A stretch of 64,000 nucleotides of DNA from NCBI RefSeq assembly GCF_010727605.1, contig NZ_AP022568.1, forward strand, positions 3,224,001 to 3,288,000, in the 5' to 3' direction. The DNA is from Mycobacterium simiae. GTDB taxonomy: Bacteria > Actinomycetota > Actinomycetes > Mycobacteriales > Mycobacteriaceae. This document shows positions 7,294 through 15,986 of the stretch, piece after piece. Every line of letters begins with the position of its first letter. The first letter of the stretch is position 1. The notes under the pieces are model-generated. The model was not told the origin of the DNA and made no database searches. It saw only the letters and a program-made list of their open reading frames with translations. Both the position numbers and the translations under genes were made by a program.

Positions 7294-8718
7294 TCAAGCC
7301 GGCCCGAGTCCGGTGACGGGGGAGTCCAGCGCCATTGTCACAACGCCGTCCGGCCAGCGCAACCTCACCCCAGGGGTCGCGGTCAATGAACCACATTCCG
7401 CGCTCACGACGCCCTTGGGCAGATCTGGAACCGGGAGTCCGTCGCCGGCGGTGAGCATGGCGAATCCCGGGAAGCACGTGAGCCATTCGCCCATGGCGGT
7501 GTCAGCGGGCCGCGAAATCGCGGCCACGTCGAGTTCGGCGCCGGATCGACTGGCCTCCGCCATCATCCCCAGCGTCCCGACGACGCCGGCCATACTGACG
7601 TCCTTGGCGGCGCGTGGATGCATCGATGCGACCACGCGGCTCATAGTGACGAGTTCGCCGCTGCTGCGTGTGCTTGTCGAATCCCATTGCATCCCTTTAT
7701 AACCTGGTCGCCATTGACCAGAGGTGTCGACCGTCAACCGGATCCGGTCGCCGGCCGATGCGCCGCCGGCCGGAATCGGAGTCGCGGCCCGCCCCAGCGC
7801 GGTGACCGCCAAGGCCGCCGGAACGCCCAGTTGGGTGTGCCCGCCCAGCACCGGCACCTGCCATGCCGCCGACGCGGCCGACAACCCGGCGACCACCCGG
7901 TCGAGCAGGAGCGGCGTCGGCGCGCCCACGGCGTCGAGCAGACCGACCGGCGTAGCCCCCATCGCGGTGAGGTCGTTGACGTTGACCAGAACCGAACACC
8001 ACCCCGCCCATTCGGGGTCGCGCTCGACCATCGCGGGGACGATGGCGTCGCACGCGGCGATCAGATCGCTGCCGGGAATCGGTGTGCCGTCATCGCCCAC
8101 GAATCCCGCCGGCCCGAGCCCACCCGGCATGGCACGCAGCGGCTCGAGCGCGGGCCCGAGGAATGATTTGGTTGCCGTTGCAATGCGCTGAATCGGGTTC
8201 AGTGGCCAGCGAATCCACGCATGAGGTCGCGACGCGATGGTGCATTCGCCCAGCATCTGCCAGCCCAGCATGGTGAACAGGGGCGCGTAGCGTTGCTGCA
8301 CGGTGGCCTCGAACCGCAGCACGCCGGCCGATTCGACGTAGGCGCATGCGGCACGAATGAGCGCGGAGCCCAACCCCGCGATCCGGCGGGCCGAATGTGT
8401 CGCCAGTCTCGAGCCGGTCCACCAGCCGAGGTCAACCGCCGTGGCCGGCGCCAGCCGCACTCCGCCGAGTACCTGGCCGTCGGGTGTCGTCGCGACCAGT
8501 ACGACAGCCCGTGGATCCTCGTCGACGTCGTCGCGGTCTGTTCCGGCGAAAAGACCCTGATCGGTGACGAATGCATCGTGGCGTATCCGCCGGTAGGCCT
8601 CGAGTTCGCGTGCGGACTCGACGGGATGGATCAGAAACGGCGCGGGCGCTGGCGGCGTGCCCGTCAGAATCGACGAATCCACCGCCGCGATCTCGATGTT
8701 GGTGCTGAACGGAATCAT
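7294..8718 (-). CDS. GNAT acetyltransferase / AIR synthase-like fusion (MSMEG_0567 / sll0787 family)
   Basis: A 474-aa two-domain protein. Residues about 28-165 look like a GNAT acyltransferase: FLIHPVESARELEAYRRIRHDAFV, then GGVRLAP, then RIAGLGSALIRAA as the acyl-CoA binding strand-helix. Residues about 200-465 resemble the PurM/AIR synthase ATP-binding superfamily, with VNVNDLTAMGATPVGLLDAVG and GGHTQLGVPAALAVTALG. In the Pseudomonas Nit1C cluster these are, as I recall, separate proteins (NitE, NitF); here they are fused. I use the ATG at 8718, which overlaps the stop of the radical SAM gene (ATGA), rather than a longer reading from 8766. Its role is probably ATP-dependent activation plus acyl transfer in an unknown pathway. 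Confidence 0.87.
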   Translation of the reverse strand: MIPFSTNIEIAAVDSSILTGTPPAPAPFLIHPVESARELEAYRRIRHDAFVTDQGLFAGTDRDDVDEDPRAVVLVATTPDGQVLGGVRLAPATAVDLGWWTGSRLATHSARRIAGLGSALIRAACAYVESAGVLRFEATVQQRYAPLFTMLGWQMLGECTIASRPHAWIRWPLNPIQRIATATKSFLGPALEPLRAMPGGLGPAGFVGDDGTPIPGSDLIAACDAIVPAMVERDPEWAGWCSVLVNVNDLTAMGATPVGLLDAVGAPTPLLLDRVVAGLSAASAAWQVPVLGGHTQLGVPAALAVTALGRAATPIPAGGASAGDRIRLTVDTSGQWRPGYKGMQWDSTSTRSSGELVTMSRVVASMHPRAAKDVSMAGVVGTLGMMAEASRSGAELDVAAISRPADTAMGEWLTCFPGFAMLTAGDGLPVPDLPKGVVSAECGSLTATPGVRLRWPDGVVTMALDSPVTGLGPA

Positions 8719-9773
8719 CAGGCACCGAAATTCTGCAGGACGCTGCAGGCCCCGCAAGTCGCACACCCGGCCCGTTGCGCGGCACCGGACATGCCGGCCG
8801 CGCGCAGCAGGGTGGCGACCGCCCGGGTCACCTTCTCGACGACGATCGTGTCCGGAGCCTGAGCGGCATCGACGTCGACGGCCAGTGATCCGGGCTGCGG
8901 CCGGAACGGCACCACGAAGGGATACACCCCGATACCGATCAGTTCGGCTGCGCCGGCAACGAGTTGCTCGGGATCTTCGCCCAGTCCGACGAGCAGATAG
9001 GTGGAGACCTGGTTGCGGCCGAACAGGCGGACAGCCTCACGCCAGGCCACGCGATAAGCATCCAGTGGGATGGCGGCTTTGCCAGGCATCCATCGCCGGC
9101 GAACCTCGTCGTCAAGCGATTCGACGTGAATGCCGATGGCGTCCGCACCGGCCTTGCGAAGGTCGGCGAGCACCGCCAGGTCGGCGGGCGGTTCACACTG
9201 CACCTGAATCGGCAAGTCGGGTACCGCGGCCTTGACCGCGCGCACACACCGGGCCAGGTGTCGGGCTCCGCGGTCGGCGCCGGCCGATGTGCCCGTGGTC
9301 ATCACCATCTGCGTCACGCCGTCGAGTCGCACTGCCGCCTCGGCGATTTCGGCAAGTTCTGCCGGGCGTTTCACCGCCGTGGTGCTACCGGATCGCAGCG
9401 ACTCCTCGATGGTGCAAAACCGGCACCGCTGATCTGGCGCGTAGCGGATACAGGTTTGCACGACGGTGGTAGCGAGCACGTTGCGTCCGTGTAGCCGGGC
9501 CAGTTTTTCGTACGGAACGCCATTGGCGGTCGTTAAATCGTAGAAACGGGGCCGGCGGATGAGCTGCACGTCCAGGCCGGTGTCCTGGTCGTCCAAGAGT
9601 ATTCGGCTGCCGTCGAATACGAAGGGACTATTGGGATTCAGCGGAATGGCGGCGTTGAGTCCATCGATGACCAAGTGGCCGTCGGCGCTGGGGCCGGCAC
9701 CCGCCGTGCGGCTCACGGGAACCTCACCGCGGAAACCACGCAGCGTAAGTTCGACTCTGGTGGACGTGGCCAT
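8718..9773 (-). CDS. Radical SAM protein of the MSMEG_0568 family
   Basis: A 351-aa radical SAM enzyme that should cleave S-adenosylmethionine with a [4Fe-4S] cluster. The cluster motif is not the usual CX3CX2C. It reads Cys108-x8-Cys117-x2-Cys120 (TCIRYAPDQRCRFC). The SAM-binding MVMTTGTSAG segment follows. Three more cysteines close the protein (Cys337, Cys340, Cys343, CX2CX2C) and could hold an auxiliary cluster. The start ATG at 9773 has AGGAG about 9 bases upstream; the frame stays open further upstream but only through the intergenic region and antisense DNA. It lies 41 bases after the flavin oxidoreductase and overlaps the GNAT-AIR start by ATGA. It corresponds to NitD of Nit1C. The substrate is unknown. 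Confidence 0.9.
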   Translation of the reverse strand: MATSTRVELTLRGFRGEVPVSRTAGAGPSADGHLVIDGLNAAIPLNPNSPFVFDGSRILLDDQDTGLDVQLIRRPRFYDLTTANGVPYEKLARLHGRNVLATTVVQTCIRYAPDQRCRFCTIEESLRSGSTTAVKRPAELAEIAEAAVRLDGVTQMVMTTGTSAGADRGARHLARCVRAVKAAVPDLPIQVQCEPPADLAVLADLRKAGADAIGIHVESLDDEVRRRWMPGKAAIPLDAYRVAWREAVRLFGRNQVSTYLLVGLGEDPEQLVAGAAELIGIGVYPFVVPFRPQPGSLAVDVDAAQAPDTIVVEKVTRAVATLLRAAGMSGAAQRAGCATCGACSVLQNFGA

Positions 9774-9814
9774 CGCTGATGCTCCTAGACGTTGGTTGGG
9801 CAAAGTCTCGCGCG

Positions 9815-11092
9815 TCAGTGGCCCGCCGCGAGTCGCAGCACGGATTCGTGCTGGCTGCTGACGATGGTGGCGGCGATATGCCGAGCGTCGCGGTCGATGC
9901 CGAGGAATCGGCCCGAGCCCCAAGTGTGCATCCAGGGTAGGCCGACAAAACTCAGCCCGGCCACGTTGGTGATCCCGCGCGTTTGCATCGGGTGCCCACC
10001 GCCGTCGAAGGCACTGGATTCTATCCATCGATAGTCGGGGCGGTAGCCGATCGCCCACACGATGCTGGTCACACCCTCGGCCGCCAAATCCAGCTCCGTC
10101 GGCTCAAACTCGGGACGCCACACCGGTGTATAGCGAGACGGCGGCGGGGCGTCGATGTTTTCGCGGGTGATGTACCCGTCGATATCCGCGCAGATGGAGT
10201 TGTAGACGGAGTCGGCCTGGTCGAGCGACGCGGTGAGGGTGGCGTCGAATTTCAGCGTCGAATCCTTTCCGGCGCTGAGCAATCCGTAGAGTTTCATGCC
10301 CTCGGCGGCGAATTGGCGCAGGTCGATGTCGCGGCCGCCGCCACGGCCGGTGACATAGTGGTTCGTCTTTTCGATCGCGGCCTTGCCGCCGGGATACTCC
10401 TGCACCGGCTTCTCGTACAGACCCATGTCGGCGAGCCACGCCATGCAGTCGCGTCCGCGGTAGAAGCGAGCGACCCTGGGGGCGCCACCCACGCACAGAT
10501 GTACTTGGCGGCCCGCCAAGTGCAAGTCCTCTGCTATCTGGGCGCCCGACTGCCCGGTGCCGACCACTAATACCGCGCCATCGGGCAGCTGGTCGGGGTT
10601 GCGGTACCGCGCCGAGTGGACTTGGGCGATTGCCGAATCTATCGAGTGCGCAAACGGCGGCACCACCGGCACTGGGTATCCGCCAGTCGCGACGACGGCA
10701 TGGTCGCAAGTCAATGTCTGGGTACCAGGTGTGGTCTGCACCGTCAGTTCGAACCCGCCGTCGGACCGGTTGGTCAGGCGGGTCACCCGTGAGTGGGCAC
10801 GCACGGGCGGGGTGAACTTCTCCAGCCAGCCGGCTAACCACGCGACGACCTCGTCGCGGGTCATGAATCCATCCGGGTCTGGTCCGTCATAGGCGTGCCC
10901 GGGCAGTTGACAGTGCCAGTTCGGCGTCACCAGCGTGAAGTTGTCCCAGCGGCTGTCGGCCCAGGCATGAACCGGGGTCTGTGCCTCGAGGACGACATGC
11001 TCGACACCGGCACGGCACAGGTACCAACTGACCGACAGACCGGCCTGACCCCCGCCGATGATGGCGACGCGGGTGTGCTCTGGCGTTGTCAT
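9815..11092 (-). CDS. Flavin-dependent monooxygenase-like oxidoreductase (MSMEG_0569 family)
   Basis: A 425-aa FAD/NAD(P)H oxidoreductase of the flavin monooxygenase type. The FAD Rossmann motif GGGQAG is at residues 13-18, and the NAD(P)H motif GTGQSG is at 178-183. ATGGYP at about 135-140 is a linker typical of FMO-like enzymes. It should be cytosolic and oxidise or hydroxylate an intermediate of the Nit pathway with O2. The ATG overlaps the stop of the small MSMEG_0570-type gene (ATGA at 11089-11092). Its position between that gene and the radical SAM gene is the same as in M. smegmatis as I recall it. It corresponds to NitH of Nit1C. Confidence 0.9.
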   Translation of the reverse strand: MTTPEHTRVAIIGGGQAGLSVSWYLCRAGVEHVVLEAQTPVHAWADSRWDNFTLVTPNWHCQLPGHAYDGPDPDGFMTRDEVVAWLAGWLEKFTPPVRAHSRVTRLTNRSDGGFELTVQTTPGTQTLTCDHAVVATGGYPVPVVPPFAHSIDSAIAQVHSARYRNPDQLPDGAVLVVGTGQSGAQIAEDLHLAGRQVHLCVGGAPRVARFYRGRDCMAWLADMGLYEKPVQEYPGGKAAIEKTNHYVTGRGGGRDIDLRQFAAEGMKLYGLLSAGKDSTLKFDATLTASLDQADSVYNSICADIDGYITRENIDAPPPSRYTPVWRPEFEPTELDLAAEGVTSIVWAIGYRPDYRWIESSAFDGGGHPMQTRGITNVAGLSFVGLPWMHTWGSGRFLGIDRDARHIAATIVSSQHESVLRLAAGH

Positions 11093-11385
11093 GACTGCTC
11101 CAATTCAGGATGCATCGCGGTGATCGTTATCACGGCGTCGAGCGGAAAGTGGTTGGCGGCATTGCGGATCCGTACTCTGGTGTCGGCTGCCGATGCGCAT
11201 TCAAAGCCGTATTTGGCGCGCACTCTGTCATTGGCCTCGGCCAGCGCGCGGCTCGACCGGTCCAAGAATTCGGCAACGGTGTAGTCGGCTCCGGCGCTCA
11301 GGTAGTCGTGCATTACCAAGCTGGGGGAATAGCAGCGTTGCGTGCTGCCGTCGGGCCAGCGCACCTCAAAGGTCATCTCAGGCAC
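11089..11385 (-). CDS. Small MSMEG_0570-family nitrogen starvation response protein
   Basis: A 98-aa protein beginning MPEMTFEVRWPDGS, typical of the MSMEG_0570 family (NitG-like in Nit1C). It has no signal peptide or membrane segment. No catalytic motif is evident, and the family has no established biochemical function known to me. The start is GTG at 11385; a second candidate ATG lies three codons in. The gene overlaps the nitrilase by 8 bases and the flavin oxidoreductase by 4 bases, so it is embedded in the operon and probably made in fixed ratio with its partners. The name reflects induction of homologues under nitrogen starvation, not a known activity. Confidence 0.85.
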   Translation of the reverse strand: MPEMTFEVRWPDGSTQRCYSPSLVMHDYLSAGADYTVAEFLDRSSRALAEANDRVRAKYGFECASAADTRVRIRNAANHFPLDAVITITAMHPELEQS

Positions 11386-12271
11386 GGGAGACTTCCCGCC
11401 ACTTGGCCGTCTGAGTTGTCTGGGTCAACGGGCCGTACACGTCGGGCCGACGGTCACGCAGGTGGAACATCCCGGCCCGCATGGTGCGCAAGGTTGCGTC
11501 CATGTCCACCTCGGCGACCGCCATACCGCTGCCGAGAAGCGTTGTGGCCAGGATGTTTCCACCCGGGTCCACGACCTTTGCGTTACCGACGTACCGGAGC
11601 GAACCAAAGGTGCCGCTCTGGTTGGAAGCAATCCAGAACACCTGGTTGTCCAGGGCGCGGGCCATGTCGAACAGGTTGAACCGGTAGGTCCAGCGGTCCT
11701 CCTGGAGATTCTCGGCAGGCGCGGTGCGTGCGGCCGGCCACGCCGACAAGTTGGCGATGATCTGTGCACCGTCAAGTGCCATGATGCGCGCGGCTTCGGG
11801 GAAAGCCTTGTCGTAACATATCTGCAGCCCTACCCGACCGACTGGTGTGTCGAAGGCCTCGTAACGCGAGCCGGCGGAGTACGACATGCTCTCGCCGAGC
11901 GGTTGATGCACCTTACGGTAAACGCCGTACACGTTGCCGCCGTCGAGCACCGCGGCGGTGTTGTAGCGGGTTTCAGCGTCGTCGTCCAGCTCGCAAAAGC
12001 CGATCGCGGCGACCAGGTCACCGAGGATCGCCTGCACACGTGCGATTTCGGGGCCGTCGAGGCGAATGGCCGGCGGCAACGAGCGCTGTGTCGTGCGCAC
12101 CGTATCGCCGTGGTTCCCCAGTGATGGCAGGTAACCACCGATGGCGGCCTCCGGTAGAGCCATGAAGTCGACACCTTTGTCGCGGGCCTGCTGGACCAGC
12201 GAGGTGATGACCGCGTAGTTCTGCTCGAGGTCGCGGGTGAAGTTTGCCGAGACGGCAGCAAGAGTCTTCAT
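11378..12271 (-). CDS. Nitrilase of the Nit6803 / Nit1 family
   Basis: A 297-aa nitrilase that should convert a nitrile to carboxylate and ammonia. The full triad is present: Glu41 (ALPEA), Lys120 (YRKVHQP) and Cys152 (LQICYDKAFPEA). It belongs with Nit6803 of Synechocystis and NitC of the Nit1C cluster. I start it at the ATG at 12271 because the conserved MKTLAAVSANF begins there; the frame is open to 12553 but that extension is antisense-like and overlaps the upstream gene. It lies 31 bases after the MSMEG_0572-type gene and overlaps the next gene by 8 bases. Release of ammonia from a nitrile fits the GlnR-like site upstream of the operon. Confidence 0.93.
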   Translation of the reverse strand: MKTLAAVSANFTRDLEQNYAVITSLVQQARDKGVDFMALPEAAIGGYLPSLGNHGDTVRTTQRSLPPAIRLDGPEIARVQAILGDLVAAIGFCELDDDAETRYNTAAVLDGGNVYGVYRKVHQPLGESMSYSAGSRYEAFDTPVGRVGLQICYDKAFPEAARIMALDGAQIIANLSAWPAARTAPAENLQEDRWTYRFNLFDMARALDNQVFWIASNQSGTFGSLRYVGNAKVVDPGGNILATTLLGSGMAVAEVDMDATLRTMRAGMFHLRDRRPDVYGPLTQTTQTAKWREVSRA

Positions 12272-12302
12272 GTATGAATCCCGTTGTGGCTCAGGCTCTG
12301 AC

Positions 12303-12824
12303 TCACACCATGTAGGCGGAGTTGATGATGGCGCCTTTTCGGGAGTAGTAAATGAGTGCGTCTTGCACGTCGAGCGGATGGGCCGGGATGACGCCCTCGA
12401 TGAGATCTTCTTCGCGGCCGCCGTGCAAACCGAGGCCGAACCGGCAGCAGAACACGGTGCCACCCTCGCTGATAAACGTCGCCAGCGCCTCGTTGATGTT
12501 CTGCTGACCCGGGAAGGCGGCGTCACCGATCTTCGGAAAGCCGCGTGTAGCAAGACAATTCATAGAACCCGGGCCGTAAAAGTAGAGTGTCGACTCAAAG
12601 CCTTGGCGCAGGGCGCGAGTAGCCTGCAGGACCGCGACGAACGAGGCAGATGATTCGTGGGCGATGCCGTGGATGAGAGTGAAATAGCTTTCCCCGTTCT
12701 CGGCCTGGTACGCGGGGAAGATCTTGGTGGCGCCGTAGATGCTCGAGCCTTTCGACGTCGACGGGTGTGGGATTTCGGCCAGCGACGCCTTGATGTTTGC
12801 GGCGATGGATTCGTCAAAAGGCAT
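12303..12824 (-). CDS. MSMEG_0572 / Sll0783-family nitrogen starvation response protein
   Basis: A 173-aa protein, first gene of the Nit-type operon. Sll0783 of Synechocystis is induced by nitrogen starvation and is needed for normal polyhydroxybutyrate accumulation. The fold appears DsrE-like; ESTLYFYGPGSMN and GGTVFCCRFGLG are the recognisable conserved parts, with paired cysteines at about 145-146. I use the ATG at 12824 (MPFDESIAANIK) because GGAG precedes it; the frame is open to 12923 but without a ribosome site. The 255 bases upstream, shared with purD, hold a palindrome and a GlnR-box-like element. The molecular function is unknown. It corresponds to NitB of Nit1C. Confidence 0.87.
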   Translation of the reverse strand: MPFDESIAANIKASLAEIPHPSTSKGSSIYGATKIFPAYQAENGESYFTLIHGIAHESSASFVAVLQATRALRQGFESTLYFYGPGSMNCLATRGFPKIGDAAFPGQQNINEALATFISEGGTVFCCRFGLGLHGGREEDLIEGVIPAHPLDVQDALIYYSRKGAIINSAYMV

Positions 12825-12942
12825 GGAGTGCTCCACATTTCGGTGTGATATCGAAGAGTTGGCGACAGTGCCAGGGTGTCGGCGGATGCCGATCTGCCGA
12901 TTACAGTCCCGGGTCGTTGCCAAATGGTTATGGGTGAATTAC

Positions 12943-12964
12943 GTGACTGTATCGTATACATCAC
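12943..12964. promoter_or_regulatory. Imperfect palindrome between nit operon and purD
   Basis: GTGA-c-TGTAT-cgt-ATACA-TCAC forms two matched arms with a single bulged base. It lies in an AT-rich island in otherwise GC-rich DNA, about 120 bases from each of the divergent start codons. It looks like a dimeric repressor or activator site. No dedicated regulator gene is adjacent, so the protein is unknown. Confidence 0.45.
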
Positions 12965-12968
12965 TTCC

Positions 12969-12984
12969 GTAATATATTGGAAAC
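12969..12984. promoter_or_regulatory. GlnR-box-like site
   Basis: GTAAT-N6-GAAAC closely matches the actinobacterial GlnR half-site pattern GTnAC-N6-GAAAC, with one change in the first element. GlnR activates nitrogen-limitation genes in mycobacteria. The site is about 145 bases upstream of the first Nit-type gene, whose family is named for nitrogen starvation, so control by GlnR is a reasonable inference. It has not been tested here. Confidence 0.45.
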
Positions 12985-13065
12985 ATATCGGGGTGTGATC
13001 GGTCCGGATCGTTGGGCCGTGACTGCTGTCACATACCTGCCGTAGGCGGCCGGCCATTGCGCCGC

Positions 13066-13071
13066 TAGTCT
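13066..13071 (+). promoter_or_regulatory. Putative purD -10 box
   Basis: TAGTCT fits the mycobacterial TANNNT consensus and ends 8 bases before the GTG start of purD. There is no Shine-Dalgarno, so a leaderless transcript starting at or near the GTG is likely. Confidence 0.5.
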
Positions 13072-13079
13072 GACGTGTC

Positions 13080-14348
13080 GTGCGCGTTCTGGTGATCGGT
13101 TCCGGTGCCCGTGAGCATGCTTTGCTGCTGGCTCTGAGTCGCGATCCGCAGGTCACGATGTTGGCGATCGCACCGGGCAATGCCGGCACCGGCCGGCTCG
13201 CCGAGCAGCACGATGTCGACATCACCTCCGGCGACGCCGTCGTGGCGCTGGCCCGCGACGTGGGTGCCGACTTGGTCGTGATCGGTCCCGAGGTGCCGTT
13301 GGTGCTCGGGGTCGCCGATGCGGTGCGGGCGGCTGGCATCGTCTGCTTCGGCCCCGGCAAGGACGCAGCGCGAATCGAGGGTTCAAAGGCCTTTGCCAAA
13401 GAGATCATGGCGGCCGCCGGGGTTCGGACCGCGTCCAGCGAGATCATCGACAACCCGGCTCATTTGGACGCAGCGCTCGAGCGGTTCGGACCACCGGCCG
13501 GTGACCCGGCGTGGGTGGTCAAGGACGATTCGCTGGCGGCTGGCAAAGGCGTGGTGGTAACGCCGGATCGCGGCGCTGCCCGCGCGCACGCCGCCGGCCT
13601 GCTCGAGTCGGGCCATCCCGTCTTGTTGGAGTCCTACCTCGACGGTCCTGAAGTTTCGCTGTTCTGCGTCGTCGACGGTGCGACGGTGGTGCCGTTGTTG
13701 CCCGCGCAGGACTTCAAGCGGGTGGGTGACGGCGACACCGGCCCCAACACCGGCGGCATGGGCGCTTACGCGCCACTCCCGTGGCTGCCCGATCACGTGT
13801 ATCGCGAGGTGCTCACTGGGATCGTGGAACCTGTTGCGGCCGAGATGGTTCGGCGTGGCTGTCCATTCTCCGGCCTGCTGTACGCCGGACTCGCCATCAC
13901 CGCCAAGGGGCCGGCGGTGGTCGAATTCAACTGCCGCTTCGGCGATCCCGAGACTCAAGCTGTGCTGGCCCTGCTCGACTCGCCGCTGGGCCAGCTGCTC
14001 TACGCGGCCGGAAACGGCACGCTCGCCGACTTCGGCGAGGTGCGCTGGCGCGAGGGTGCCGCCGTGACGGTGGTGCTGGCCGCTGAGAACTATCCTGGGC
14101 GCCCGCGGGTCGGTGACGTCATCGTCGGGTCCGAGGCCGAGGGGGTGCTGCACGCCGGGACGACGGTGCGCGACGACGGGGCGATCGTATCGTCCGGGGG
14201 GCGAGTGCTGTCAGTGGTCGGCACCGGTGCCGACCTGGTCGCGGCGCGGTCGCACGCCTATCGCATTCTGGAGTCAATCCGATTGCCGGGCAGCCACTTC
14301 CGAAGCGATATCGGGTTGCTGGCGCAGGAAGGCAAGATCCGCGTCTAG
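13080..14348 (+). CDS. purD: Phosphoribosylamine-glycine ligase (GAR synthetase)
   Basis: A 422-aa ATP-grasp enzyme catalysing the second step of de novo purine synthesis: 5-phosphoribosylamine + glycine + ATP to GAR. The N-terminal [10 protein letters not shown] is at residues 6-15. [17 protein letters not shown] precedes the ATP-grasp domain, [10 protein letters not shown] is the nucleotide loop, and [12 protein letters not shown] carries the metal ligands. The length is normal for the family. The GTG start is chosen by conservation (MRVLVIGSG) and the upstream TANNNT box. The gene is convergent with ggtB with a 4-base overlap of stops. It corresponds to Rv0772. Confidence 0.97.
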   Translation: MRVLVIGSGAREHALLLALSRDPQVTMLAIAPGNAGTGRLAEQHDVDITSGDAVVALARDVGADLVVIGPEVPLVLGVADAVRAAGIVCFGPGKDAARIEGSKAFAKEIMAAAGVRTASSEIIDNPAHLDAALERFGPPAGDPAWVVKDDSLAAGKGVVVTPDRGAARAHAAGLLESGHPVLLESYLDGPEVSLFCVVDGATVVPLLPAQDFKRVGDGDTGPNTGGMGAYAPLPWLPDHVYREVLTGIVEPVAAEMVRRGCPFSGLLYAGLAITAKGPAVVEFNCRFGDPETQAVLALLDSPLGQLLYAAGNGTLADFGEVRWREGAAVTVVLAAENYPGRPRVGDVIVGSEAEGVLHAGTTVRDDGAIVSSGGRVLSVVGTGADLVAARSHAYRILESIRLPGSHFRSDIGLLAQEGKIRV

Positions 14349-15928
14349 AACGCCACGGCCTGGCCGTCGCGACGGGGGTCGCTGGCTGCGACGTATCCGT
14401 CCTCGAGACGCCAGATCGCCTGGCAGCTGCCGAAGGCGTTGTAGTCGTCGACAGCGAGCAGGTCGTGTCCGCGCCGACGCAATTCTTCCAGCGTCGACGG
14501 CGCAAACCCATGCTCGCAACTGACCTGCAAGCCGTCCACCCAGCGGAACCTCGGGCCGTCGCAGGCGGCTTGCGGGTTCTGCCCGTGGTCGGCGATGCGC
14601 ACCATCACCTGAACGTGGCCCTGGGGTTGCATCGGGCCGCCCATCACGCCGAAGCTCATCACGGGTGTGCCGTCCTTGGTGACAAAGCCCGGGATGATCG
14701 TCTGAAATGGCCGCTTGTTCGGCCCAACCTGATTCGGGTGACCTTGTGCGGCAACGAAACCCGCGCCTCGGTTCTGCAGGGAGATACCGGTGCCGGGCAC
14801 CACCACGCCGGACCCGAAGCCCATGTAGTTCGACTGGATCATCGACACCATCTGTCCCGAGGCGTCAGCGGCGGTGAGGTACACCGTGCCGCCGCTCGGG
14901 GTACCCGCCGATGCCGCCTTGGCCCGGTCGCGATCGATCAACCCGGCCCGTTGTTTCAGATAGCCCTCGTCCAGCAGGTTCTCAGGACGGATTGACATGT
15001 GATCGATGTCGGAGACGTAGGCATGCGCGTCGGCGAAGGCCAGCTTGAGCGCTTCGATCTGCAGATGCACGCTGTCGGCGGAATCGACTGGCAGCGAAGC
15101 CATATCGAAGTGCTGCAAGATGCCGAGCGCGATCAAGGCCACGATGCCCTGACCGTTCGGTGGTATCTCGTGGACGGTGTACCCGCGGTAGCTGCCGCTG
15201 ATCGTGCCGACCCAGTCGGCGCGGTGAGCGGCGAGGTCACTGGCCCGCATCGCGCCGCCGCTCGCTGTCGCGTGCGCGTCGAGTCGGTCTGCCAGCTCGC
15301 CGTGATAGAACGCCGCCCCGCCGGTGGTGGCTATTTTTTCCAGCGTGGCCGCGTGATCGCGAAACCGGAACCGCTCGCCTGCTCGCGGCGCGCGTCCGTC
15401 GGGCAGAAACGCCTCGGCGAAGCCGGGTTGCGACTCGAACGTGGGAACTTGAGCGGCCCATTGCTGGGCGATGGTGGGCGAGACCAAAAAGCCGTCGCGG
15501 CCGTAGCCAATGGTCGGCTCGAACAGCTTCTCGAACGCAAGCTTGCCGAATTTCGCGTGCAGCTCCACCCACGCCGATACCGCGCCCGGGACCGTCACCG
15601 AATTCCATCCAACGATCGGAATCATGTTGCCGCCGAAGTAGTCTGGCGTCCACGCTGCCGGTGAGCGGCCAGAGGCGTTCAGCCCGTGCAGTTGCGCGCC
15701 GTCCCAGACGATGGCGAAGGCGTCCGAGCCGATACCGTTGGATACCGGCTCCACCAGGGTCAGCGCGATGGCGGTGGCGACCGCTGCATCGACCGCGCTG
15801 CCGCCCTGGGCGAGCATCCGAAGTCCGGCCTGGGCGGCAAGGGGCTGCGAGGTGCAGACCACGTTGGCGCCCAGCACGGGCTTGCGCGGCCAGGCGTAGG
15901 GGAGGGTCCAGTCGAAAGGTGCGTTCAC
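14345..15928 (-). CDS. ggtB: Gamma-glutamyltranspeptidase
   Basis: A 527-aa Ntn-hydrolase that should cleave gamma-glutamyl bonds such as that of glutathione, or of actinobacterial gamma-glutamyl compounds. N-terminal hallmarks are [27 protein letters not shown] helices at about 34-56. The self-processing site is GGT at 346-348, with Thr348 as the new N-terminal nucleophile. [14 protein letters not shown] in the small subunit is the conserved substrate loop. There is no clear signal peptide at the annotated start ([13 protein letters not shown]), so a cytosolic location is likely. It lies between purD and an esterase, as Rv0773c does. Confidence 0.94.
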   Translation of the reverse strand: MNAPFDWTLPYAWPRKPVLGANVVCTSQPLAAQAGLRMLAQGGSAVDAAVATAIALTLVEPVSNGIGSDAFAIVWDGAQLHGLNASGRSPAAWTPDYFGGNMIPIVGWNSVTVPGAVSAWVELHAKFGKLAFEKLFEPTIGYGRDGFLVSPTIAQQWAAQVPTFESQPGFAEAFLPDGRAPRAGERFRFRDHAATLEKIATTGGAAFYHGELADRLDAHATASGGAMRASDLAAHRADWVGTISGSYRGYTVHEIPPNGQGIVALIALGILQHFDMASLPVDSADSVHLQIEALKLAFADAHAYVSDIDHMSIRPENLLDEGYLKQRAGLIDRDRAKAASAGTPSGGTVYLTAADASGQMVSMIQSNYMGFGSGVVVPGTGISLQNRGAGFVAAQGHPNQVGPNKRPFQTIIPGFVTKDGTPVMSFGVMGGPMQPQGHVQVMVRIADHGQNPQAACDGPRFRWVDGLQVSCEHGFAPSTLEELRRRGHDLLAVDDYNAFGSCQAIWRLEDGYVAASDPRRDGQAVAF

Positions 15929-15986
15929 GCACGCGAGCGTAGCGCTACGGTCGGTTTGGGCCGGTCCGTCCCGGTGCCGCCGAGAC

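Noticed and set aside
12560..13453. Minus-strand open frame over the nit-purD gap
   Set aside because: It overlaps purD on the other strand and the first Nit-type gene; Ser/Thr/Arg-rich translation with no domain.
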